This document shows, one piece after another, positions 48,701-60,700 of a DNA stretch of 64,000 nucleotides (position 1 is the first letter of the stretch; every line of letters begins with the position of its first letter). Origin of the DNA: Acanthopleura granulata (Eukaryota; Mollusca; Polyplacophora; Chitonida; Chitonidae); assembly GCA_016165875.1 (NCBI GenBank), contig JABBOT010000006.1, forward strand, positions 1,575,438-1,639,437, given 5' to 3'. A program made the position numbers and the translations under genes. The notes beneath the pieces were generated by a model. The model saw only the letters and a program-made list of their open reading frames with translations, did no database searches and had not been told where the DNA came from.

Positions 48701-51700
48701 TCACACATGTGACCGAGACCGTTCCTACCATCCTTATCTGCCTTATCACACATGTGACCGAGATAGTTCCTACCATCCTTATCTGCCTTACCACACGTGA
48801 CCGAGACAGTTCCTACCATCCTTATCTGCCTTACCACACATGTGACCGAGACAGTTCCTACCATCCTTATCTGCCTTACCACACATGTGACCGAGACAGT
48901 TCCTACCATCCTTATCTGCCTTATCACACATCTGACTGAGACAATTCCTACCATCCTTTCTTCAGCTTAAAACTGCTTTTTTTTTCTCTTACGAAGACTT
49001 CGACAATTTGTTTCCTTTTCGTACATCATTTAAAATGGAATTACCCTCCGTCTGAGGACTGGTTACATGAACTGACCTGTTTAAAGACTTGCTTGACAAG
49101 CTCTGGGTCGACAGCGTGACTCTGTAGGGTCTTGTAATACATGTTCAGCTGAAATGACAGAAAATACAGGAAGAAATATACATGTAAGAGCTCAGGAGAT
49201 AAATCAATGGTTCCAAGGCCACCCTTATAAAATTCCTTGTGCGACTAACACAACCCTGTCACAAAAAGTATGGTCGGTTGCAATCTCATTAAAATCAGAT
49301 CCTTAGTTCTGGCTGCTCTATGCGACTAGGATCTTACCGTGTCGTGAGGAATTCTGGGGGCCCTTCAAGAATATGTAATGTTTAGCCAATCAGGGTACAC
49401 GTATTATAATTGCTCAGTCAATGCATGGATTGTGTCGTTCTTTCCAACTCTAAACCTCAGCAAATGCGCTGTTGTAATTTCGTGTATGTGCTGGCATTCA
49501 GCATGATTAACACCAGCTGGCTTCGTCAACATGTTTACGCTGAGATTGGAAGTCTCTGGTCTGTCACAGTGATAATCAGCCATGTTCACAGTTTCTACCT
49601 CAAACTGAGAAGCAGGCCACTGATTGGTTACTTGAATGAACCCCCAGAAAACATTTAATCTTGACAGTGAGTCACAATATGATTTCAATGAGACTGGGTC
49701 GGTCAGTAGGAAACTTTTTTTTTCATTTTGAATGAAATAAAAAAGGTTTCTAAAGATATTCACATGGAGAGAAAATAAAAAATAAGAAATTCCAACTAAA
49801 GCCCGTAATAAAAACTTTAACAGCAGGTCCCATTTTTGTTGAGGGTCAGTTGGGTTACTGTCAACAAATAAATTTTTTTAAGATGGCACAGTTCATATAG
49901 TCTTATACAATCGATAGTTGAGCCAAAAATTTCAAAACTTTTGCAAATGAATTAAGCATCACAAACTGGTATCAGGCTTAGCACATAAGAATATGGAGGT
50001 GCCAGAATATGGAGGTGCCAGAATAGTCAGTTAAACTTGTTTTCTTGATTTGTTTCAAGCTTTGGGAATTTAAAAATTCCAATAGCTTGTCAGTTGGAGT
50101 TAAGAGGCTTTCATTTTCAATATATCTGCAAAATTTTCTGAAGGCAGTAATTTTCACCCAAGAAATTGTCCTTCATCATGTTTGCCATTATAATTTATTA
50201 TATCATGTATTTTCACCATTGGTAACCCGAAATGACTGATGTCTTTCTCAAATTTAGGAAATATACCATAATGCTTTTTTGTTTGTTTTTATTTACTAAA
50301 CTAAAGTTACTTTCATTGGTGAAGAAATATAATTTATTTATATATTTAATTGTTTGTTGCTTAACACCATTCTTAAGGAGTTTTTCACTTTGATATAAGC
50401 CACATTAATAGGTGGAAGACAGCAAAGTGCCTGCAGAGCACCGTTGACCTTTGCCATGACACAGGCAAACTCTTCTAAGTGACACATTCTACATTGGTTG
50501 ACATCAAGTTGTCTTGAATGAGCTTCATGTAAGCCCACATGAAACAGTTTAGCTGATGGATCAGTGTCAACCAGGTTTTGTTTACATTGGAGGGAGGAGC
50601 AATTAGAAAACCGGATTTACTTGATGTCTTGTATGATCCAGCGATTGAAATGTGAAGCGAAATAATGCGACGTGTACCCTAAATGACCTAACATTTTGTG
50701 CACGTACTAACTGTTCATATTTCCTCATTCTGAGAATTAGTCTGGAAAAAAAGTCACAGCTCCATAACTAGTATTTTATGGCATTTCTATTTCCCTAGAA
50801 AAAAAAAAGTACATTTTGGGGGGGGGGGCCAAATTTGAGGTTATTTACAGGATATTATTCCTGTACTGACTAACTACTCACATGTTTCATGAGGTCATCC
50901 AGCAGGTAATCCTTGTCATCAAGATCTCGCGCGTTGCTGGACGCGCGACCCCTCATCCCCGACGGCTTGCTGGCCGTCAGTCCAGCTATAGCCTCATGTT
51001 CTAACACAGCCGGAACTGAAGCCACAAAGGTACCCAAGTCAACAACCACACAAACCATACCACAAATATATAAATCCATCTCATCATGGTGTTATAGGAA
51101 TTTGCACGAAATTCACATACTTTAGTTTACACATTAATGCATAATTTATTTAAAACATGCATGTAAATACCTTTATATCTGCATCATTTGCATCAATGCA
51201 TTTACAGTATTTTCATCCATTTTTATTTATGTCATTGATTTTTTACTTTAATGTTAAAGAAGTTTTTCCTTCACATACGACAGTCAGTTATACAGATGGT
51301 CAGTTATACAAAGTGCCATGTGAATATCAGCAACTACCTGTGTTAGTCATCCTGAAAGAACAACTGGAAAACATCAAAGCACCAAGACAGAATTATAAAC
51401 TGACAACGGGCAGATGCCACAAAGAGATTTTTCACCTCAGTCAAACCTCAAAACCTTGATATACTACACAGTTTATGGCCCCAGATGTTCAAATTTGGAC
51501 ATGTTTTGTCTCAACATAACTCTTGTTACATGTAAGTGGTCCCCTGATTTTAAATAATCATAGAAATAATCATTTAAATCATTTCAAATTTCACCTCCAA
51601 AGAACAAATCACACTTTTAGAAAGTATGCATCATCTGAAGGACAATTTTGTGCTGATTCCAAATATGGTCTTCATCATTTATTGGTATTTTTTTTTTTGA

Positions 51701-54700
51701 AAAATAAAGATTGAGGTGGACCTTTTGGAGCATACTGAAGAACAGAGACATCACAGATTCCATTTTTACTTCTAAACATGTTGTAATAGTTATGTTCCCC
51801 ATTACATGACATTAAATACAAATACAGGTGTTGTACTACTGACATATTCGTGAATAACCTAGGCATATAGCAATCAGAGGATGTTGTACAGCTAACAAGA
51901 ATCTGTAACGACACTGTGCTTCAGAATGGTCCAAAAAGTCCATCGTAGCACCTCAATCTTTGTTTCCCTTTTCATCATTGTAAAAAAAAATGCCAAAAAA
52001 TAATGAAGATCATATTTGGGGAATCAGCACGAAGCTGCCTATCAGAAGTGGCACACTTTCTCAAAAATGTGGTCTGTTGTTTTAAAACTCTCCTCGTGGA
52101 ATCGGCCCCTGGAGTACCGGCCAGAACCTACCTATCATAGGCTGTATGCGTTCCTCCATGGTTTTGATGAGTATTTGGTAGATCCAGACAGCCAGGTCGC
52201 TGAATACCTGCCTGTACTCGGACAGGTCAAAGTTACGTAAGCACTGCTCATTCTGACGACCCGTGTTCTCTGCCTGAAACACCTGCCACAAACAACAACA
52301 GCAACAAAGGCCATTAGCGATCAGTTTTTTTGTTTATTTGAACGCCACACCTTATTCATCATCCAAGGCTGAATTTAGTTTAACAGCCTCGTCAAAATCG
52401 GTTTCTGTCACACATGTTTATAAAAATAACATCTAAAACAGCACACTTTGGAAAGTGTAACAATGTGTACGAAACACAAGTGCAAAAAGTATTATTAAAT
52501 AGGTTGTCATATTCACTTACACCCACATCTAAAGGTAGGTTTAATAACAACAATAAATTTCCCTCCCAAAAAAACTGGTGTTTTCATAACCCTTTTCTGC
52601 ATAAATTTTGAACACACAAAACAAAGCCAACTTGAAACGTGAGTTTTACGCTTGCTGTATGAATCTCAACTGCCAACAACACGCTGAACGATTCCACAGC
52701 TCCATGTACACAAGACAGTGCTCTGTCTTACCTCCTCGCCGCTGTACTGTTTAAGGTTATGCAGGAATCTGCAGGACTGTGCTCTGACTTACCTCCTCTC
52801 AGCTGTACTGTTTAAGGTTATGCAGGAATCTGCAGGACTGTACTCTGTCTTACCTCCTCTCAGCTGTACTGTTTAAGGTTATGCAGGAATCTGCAGGACT
52901 GTGCTCTGTCTTACCTCCTCGCAGCTGTACTGTTTAAGGTTATGCAGGAATCTGCAGGACTGTGCTCTGTCTTACCTCCTCGCCGCTGTACTGTTTAAGG
53001 TTATGCAGGAATCTGCAGGACTGTGCTCTGTCTTACCTCCTCGCCGCTGTACTGTTTAAGGTTATGCAGGAATCTGCAGGACTGTGCTCTGTCTTACCTC
53101 CTCGCCGCTGTACTGTTTAAGGTTATGCAGGAATCTGCAGGACTGTGCTCTGTCTTACCTCCTCGCCGCCGTACTGTTTAAGGTTATGCAGGAATCTGCA
53201 GGACTGTGCTCTGTCTTACCTCCTCGCCGCCGTACTGTTTAAGGTTATGCAGGAATCTGCAGGACTGTGCTCTGTCTTACCTCCTCGCCGCTGTACTGTT
53301 TAAGGTTATGCAGGAATCTGCAGGACTGTGCTCTGTCTTACCTCCTCGCCACTGTACTGTTTAAGGTTATGCAGGAATCTGCAGGACTGTGCTCGGTCTT
53401 ACCTCCTCGCCACTGTACTGTTTGAGGTTATGCAGGAATCTGCAGGACTGTGCTCTGTCTTACCTCCTCGCCACTGTACTGTTTAAGGTTATGCAGGAAT
53501 CTGCAGGACTGTGCTCGGTCTTACCTCCTCGCCACTGTACTGTTTGAGGTTATGCAGGAATCTGCAGACATTGGCCAACCACAGGGTCACTCGGTCCACA
53601 TCGTCTGTGTGCTTCTGTAAAACCACCACCACAAAACTTCACATATCAATACTGACACAAATGTGGTTATCTCTCACACCTACACGTGGTCTGCATATAT
53701 CTATTTATTTATTGATTTGTTCGGTGTTTTACACCGTATTCAAGAACATTTCTTGAGCATTATGGTGGGAGGAAACCTGACAGAGCCCGGGGGAAACCCA
53801 CGACCATCCACAGCTGTGCATAAACCCAGGCCTACATATCCATGAACATCTATCAGATACTGGGTCACTCTGTTCACATTATCTGTGTGTTCCTGTGAAA
53901 ACATCACCAAATGATCATGATCGATAGAAAGCTCTTCACACATGTTCTCCACCAGAATTTACAGAATTACATTCCTTCATGTCTTCGCCTGGTGTTTGAT
54001 GCAATACGTACAGATTTTTCACTACCACGTATTCCACTGTAGTTACAGGTAGCTTACGACTGCGTGAGTCTGCACATCCCAGAACAAACCAGAGCCCTAT
54101 TACAGGTGCCTGACTTTCTATTTGTGACCAAGCAAACTGTCTCTTATTTTGTCCATATAAAGAACAGTGCACTGTTGTTACGTTTAATCTATTCCCCTAA
54201 ATGTATCACACTATTTGTCTGATACCTACACCAGGCAACATGAAATGATAACTGAAATGCCATATGCTCATTGCGTTGAGTGTGATCACCACGTTGGATA
54301 TAGGAACACTGGCCATCAAAAGCACAACTGAGACACATATTTCATTAACACCAAATATACTAAAATAATACATGATTTGGATACTGATTTTATTCCTCAA
54401 CATGGCATCTTTCTTTATTATTGACAGCTGTTGACCATTTCCGTCCTACTTTTTTTTTTTCTTTCTTTTTCACACTTTCTTAGTTCCTTAATAGTATGTG
54501 TTATTTGTCATCTTTGGAATATCGGTTTCCACACCTAGGATGTAAAACTACTGATGACAGAGAGACGAAACTTTTGCTAAAGAGCAGAGATTAATTCATT
54601 TGTGCATTTTGCACTGTTTTAAGCAGTTTCTCATTCATGTTTAGTCAATTCCCACCTTGGACAGAGCATGTTATACAAATAAAGCAGATTTCCTTTTGTT

Positions 54701-57700
54701 TGTTGTTTTCTTTTCTTTTTTCTTTTTCTAACCGTGGGCAAGAAATGAATATATGGAGAAATAAATAAGAAAAGGAAAAAAATACAGAGCAGCCAACTGG
54801 ACTTTGAGATGACAGGAGGCGTGCGGGACGTATGCAGCCTGTATTGTACCAGACAACAAACATCCGACAATGAAAATTTGACCCTCTACATGTATATTCT
54901 TTGGCAACAGACTTTCCTTATATAAGTGTGCGTAACGACCCATGTCCAATGTGGGGGTTCTGAGATATTATCAAAATACAGGATGACTCTGAGATGACAA
55001 TATGGAATTTGTTAGACCTACATTCCCAAGCCTTCCACACTGCATTCTGGCCAAACATTGCTCTGGTTTTACTCTCTGTACTGTAGTCTTTTATATTGAT
55101 CCTGATGTATTAAATTCACTATACTGTCTTAGTTCTTTGGTGGTTTGTGTGGTCGTATTTGGAAACTGGTCTCGCAGAATGTCCACTTCCTTTGACGGTT
55201 GGTATACAAATGTCCGTCTCCATACTTAGATTCAGCATTTCAGGACCATTTCAGCATGTTTACAAGCCTTTCTGTGAGCAAAATGGAGGCCATTTTACCA
55301 TCTTATTTAATTGGCCTATTTTGAACAAAATATAAGGTGATACATATCAATGTAAAGTCAAATGCTTTCAAAGACATGGCCCAAAATAAACTTTCTTTTC
55401 CAGGACACTGAAGCCTTTAACAAAATTCAAGTAATCCATATGATTTCAACAACCAGTGGGACTAATGAGCTACACAAAAAGCTTTACTGTCCAAGGGAGA
55501 CAACTTCGACAACACAGTTACCTTGATGACCTTCTTGATGCTGACAATGGTGTTGGTGAGGAGAGACCTGACCTTGACATCATCGTGAGCGTAATCTGTG
55601 TGTCGTACACACATAAATAAGATGTACGCTGGCAAGCCCGGCAGTAATGTTGACGCCAGCCGTGGTTTTAAATCTGTAAAGACAGAAAAGGTCAGATACA
55701 CAATACAAAATGTATAAACGATGCACCCGTGGGTTCTGATTTGTTGATGTTGCACTGACCTGTAATAAAGTGCTTGATGTTACACTGACCTGTAATAAGG
55801 TGCTTAGTGTTGTGCTGACCTGAAGGTGCTTGATATTGTACTGATCTGCAATGATGTACTTGATGTTGTACTTCCCCACAATGAGGTGCCTGATGTTGTA
55901 CTTCCCCACAATGAGGTGCCTGATGTTGTACTTCCCCACAATGAGGTGCCTGATGTTGTACTTCCCACAATGAGGTGCCTGATGTTGTACTTCCCCACAA
56001 TGAGGTGCTTAATGTTGTACTTCCCCACAATGAGGTGCTTGATGTTGTACTTCCCCACAATGAGGTGCCTGATGTTGTACTTCCCCACAATGAGGTGCCT
56101 GATGTTGTACTTCCCCACAATGATGTGCTTGATGTTGTACTTCCCCACAATGAGGTGCCTGATGTTGTACTTCCCCACAATGAGGTGCTTGATGTTGTAC
56201 TTCCCCACAATGAGGTGCCTGATGTTGTACTTCCCACAATGAGGTGCCTGATGTTGTACTTCCCCACAATGATGTGCTTGATGTTGTACTTCCCCACAAT
56301 GAGGTGCCTGATGTTGTACTTCCCCACAATGAGGTGCTTGATGTTGTACTGACCTGTAATGAGGTGCTTGGTGATGTATTGACCTGTAACGAGGTACTTT
56401 AAGTTGTACTGACCTGTAATGAGGTGCTTGATGAGCGTGGGTTCGTCGTCTTTCTGGTACTCCAGCATGCCCATGTACTCGCGGTCCCGGTGTTTGACAG
56501 ACGGCACCACGCCCATCCCACCCTGCTGCTCATCCTTCTCCAGCTCGGCCTCAATCTCAGCAGCTTGAAAACAAGGGCAGATAACCCTGAGTGCCAGGCG
56601 CTTCCATGACTATGTTACTCATTTTGATTAAGAGTTCCTTTCATCACGGAAAGGTGTTTTCAGATGTGTATTGAACATGTGATTATATTAAACTGGAAAG
56701 GTATACATTTCAGGACAAAAAGCTTATGACATTTGTTTGAATCTAATAATGCACTTTTTGGATGAAATATTAGTTCAAATATAGTTTATTCTTGTAGACC
56801 ACACATGGTTACTATACCCTGATAACAAAGTTTGCAATATCCACTTACGCATCCTACAAATATCATCCTATTTCCCAGATGTTTTCAGCTTCACCAAACC
56901 TGAACTTGATATGACTTTCTGGCCATTAATGACAACAATTTTAGATCCATTTGTTTGTCATTTCCAAGGTTCAGTAACATCTTACTACAGGGCAAGACAT
57001 TACGCATTCTAAATCCAACTACAGATTCCCTTGGCCTTCTTTTCAATTGAGCACTTTTACATTTTGATTCCATGCACTTCCTTTCTTTATTATTATAAAA
57101 AAGAGGTTAATTTTCATCCCATGGATCAATGGTTAAACTTTTAGAAAAACTAAGGAATAGGTTCTCATTAAAAGGAAAACTGATTGGCTCTGAAATGAAG
57201 TAAACAGTCAGCAGTAGAAAAATGGCCCTTGGGTCAGTTCCTACAGTTCTGATATTTGTCTTTTAATTAAATCCTGTTACTGATCAAAATAAAATAGAAC
57301 TCTCGAACTTCATTAAGTTACTGCAGGACATCCTTTCTGAATTTTACTTAATCTGCATTTCTCAAGCAAAACTTTTTCCAATCAGACCTGCATCAAACAT
57401 CAGTAAAGCCACAGCTGTGTACAAATAAACAAACTATGGCTTGTACACTCATGTGACCAACTATGAATGACTTGATCAGAGTTTTACACAGTATTCAAAA
57501 ATATTTCCTTTGAGTGATGGCCGTCAGCATTCTGGTGGGAGGAACTGTGCTCTGGGAACCCACTACCACCCACAAGTTGCTGGTACCTCCTCATGTACAA
57601 CTATAGAGAAAGCAATCGCACTGGTGAGAAGCTCCTTGGTCATTGTACTGTGCTAGCACACAAACGACTGGGCTACACAGGCCCTTTAGGCACAAGACTC

Positions 57701-60700
57701 TACGTACGGTATGCAGAACACATAACAAAAACATGAGTGTCAGGCATTATAAAGGCATGCCGGTACAGTACATGTGTTCTCAAATAACAAAAACATGAGT
57801 GTCAGGCATTATCACGGCATGCCGGTACAGTACATGTGTTCTCAAAGTACATGTAAACCTGCTCTGAAAAGTGCCCATCATGTCATGCATCAAACATCTA
57901 CGAAGCCAGTACACACGTAGCTGAGCTGCCAGAATTCACAGACTGTATCTACAAGACAAGCTCACTTATACATCCTGATCATCAACAATTGCATTTCGCT
58001 TTTCTACACTCTGGCTACAAACTGTGTACACAATGACAATTGAAGGTCAAACACAACAAAACTCAAACCACAGCAGGCCATAGAGATTATCATAGAGGAT
58101 AAGAGCAGTCAATGGAGACAATAAATATGGGTTTGTAAGAAAACATAGTCACCCATAAAGTCAAAGGCTTTAGGGTGTTTAATGGGACATATGATTGTAG
58201 CATAATCAGGCAGTTTTCGAGCCATGAAGAGAAATATGTCAAAATTGAGTTTTAGACACATTTTGCATTGAGATTTCATGAAATAAATGGAGTTTTTGAT
58301 ACATTAGTGACGACAAAAGTTTTCTGATTTGTTCATTCATCCTCTAAAATGAAACTGGCGAGAAAAGCCCCTGCTTATAGATGTAAGTCTCCATGGTGAT
58401 AGAAAAAGGTCTCAGCAAATCAAACAACATTTCAATACGTTGTGAAAAATCTTGACCCGACCATAAAATCACAAAATTACCTTGCTATAAAGTCTTATGG
58501 TCATGTCAAACTGACCACTATCTATAATGTTATAATTCTGCCCGAGGTATCTTTAAAGCGAAAAATTATGTTTCCCTGTGTAACTAATTGTAGGAAAGAA
58601 TTTAAGTAAAAACCTTCCAGAAATCTTTTTTTTTTTACCCCTGAAATTAAGAAATATTTTCAAAATGTGATACATATATATAGTAGAACGTCATTTCAAC
58701 AAGATGCACTTTTGTCATGTATAATTTATGACACTGCACAAGGTACCAGTCAGTCAACACACAGGACCAGGTACCAGTCAGAAGTGTCATGCTGTGCAAT
58801 CATGCAGGAAATCACTCAGCGTCTTACCAGTGGAGGGAGTGAGGGACACGGCAGAGGTCAAAGTTCGCCAGTGCACTCCTTCAGGTAAGATGGCACGAAG
58901 TGAAACAACAACGAAGTTTAGCATTTGACGCAATGGAGCGTGAACATAAAGTGGAAGGAAACTGGGCCAAAAAAAAATCGTCAACCTGGAAGTTTCATAT
59001 ATGTTCCTTATACTGAAGGGAAATGCTTCATAAATTCTGAGAAGGCGTTTTTTTCTCCACATACACATATTCCATGGGTTAAACAAAGCATCTGTTTTGG
59101 CTTTAGCACAGGATAACAAAATTATATGCCTTACATTTCTGGAAATAGTTGATTATCCCAAACCTTCATAAATCGATTTGTCATAAGTTTTGATATAATC
59201 GCATTGCCTTCTAGCACTTCACTTCATGCAACAATTCAAAACTGGAAAATAATGTGAAAACGCAATCAGTGCCATGTCAACACGAGAGGTGTGGAGGGGT
59301 CAACATAAGAGCCTGGGGTCAATTTCACAAAGTTTCAAACACGTTTTTTTTTTCTGTAAATATGCACTGCTGTCTGTGTTGTAGTTCGAGAAAAGTGGAG
59401 TCATTTACTGGGGATTATTTCCACACAAAGTTTCATGACATTATCCCCTGATCCCTCCAGGTACATCAGCCACTTACCGTCTCCGTCGTTGAGTCTGCGA
59501 GCGTAGACTTTCAGCATCTTCTTCAGCTTCCTGATTTTCTCCACCTGTTTGCTGATGGTTTCACGCAGGTCCTACAACAAGACGGGCAGTAAATCATCTG
59601 ACTTTCAAAGCTCCATGACATCCACAAAACAAAACAAGGGAGAGGAGAAAACTGGCTGCTTGCCAGTGCATAGTGCATCACTACTGTAGCCTGTGTTGAC
59701 CAAACAGACGAACCCTAAGCAATTTCTTACCTCGACCCCAAAAGTGACACCACTCCTCCAATCTCACACATACGCACAATCAAAATACCTTGCCATATTT
59801 CATAACTGAGAGCTAATGTAACTTATTTATTCTTGATCAGCTGACAAAAGAAAGACAACATTGTACAATGTGCAAGATCCATTCTAATACAAACTGACAA
59901 ATAACCAAATTTACTGAGTCACAGATCTACATGAATGAATGTTTCAGTAAAGTCAGAAAAATAAACTGTTGCAAGTGACTGCCTTTACTAAGTCCCACAG
60001 ATCCACAATGACACACGTAACTGTCTTTACAGAGTCTCATGGATTCACACTGATACAAGTTACTGTCTTTACTAAGTCACACAGACCCACAATGACACAA
60101 GTAACTGTCTCTACAAGCCGCACAGATCAACACTGATACAAGTAACTGTCTTTACGAAGCCACACAGATTAACACTACTTCAAGTAATTGTCTTTAAGGA
60201 GCCACACAGATTAACACTGATACAAGTAACTGTCTTTACGGAGCCACACAGATTAACACTGATACAAGTGACTGTCTTTACGAAGCCACAGACCCTCATA
60301 CTGATACAAGTAACTGTCTTTACTGAGTCACACAGACCCACACTAATACAAGTGATTGTCTTTACTGAGCCATAGAGACCCACACTGATACCAGTGACTG
60401 TATTTACTGAGCCACAGACACCCATACTGATACAAGTGACTGTCTTTACTGAGTCACACAAACCCACAATGATACAAGTGATTGTCTTTTCTGAGTCACA
60501 CAAACCCACAATGATACAAGTGATTGTCTTTTCTGAGTCACACAGACCCACACTGATACAAGTGACTGTCTTTACTGAGTCACACAAACCCACAATGATA
60601 CAAGTGATTGTCTTTTCTGAGTCACACAAACCCACAATGATACAAGTGATTGTCTTTTCTGAGTCACACAGACCCACACTGATACAAGTGACTGTCTTTA

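Noticed and set aside
48207..48954. Open frames of about 195-226 codons on both strands
   Set aside because: They are by-products of a 45-bp repeat lacking stops. The region lies in the middle of a myosin V intron.
55692..56516. 274-codon open frame on the - strand
   Set aside because: Its first third is the genuine myosin V exon 56563-56414. The rest is the in-phase minisatellite in the following intron, which the next exon's phase shows is removed.
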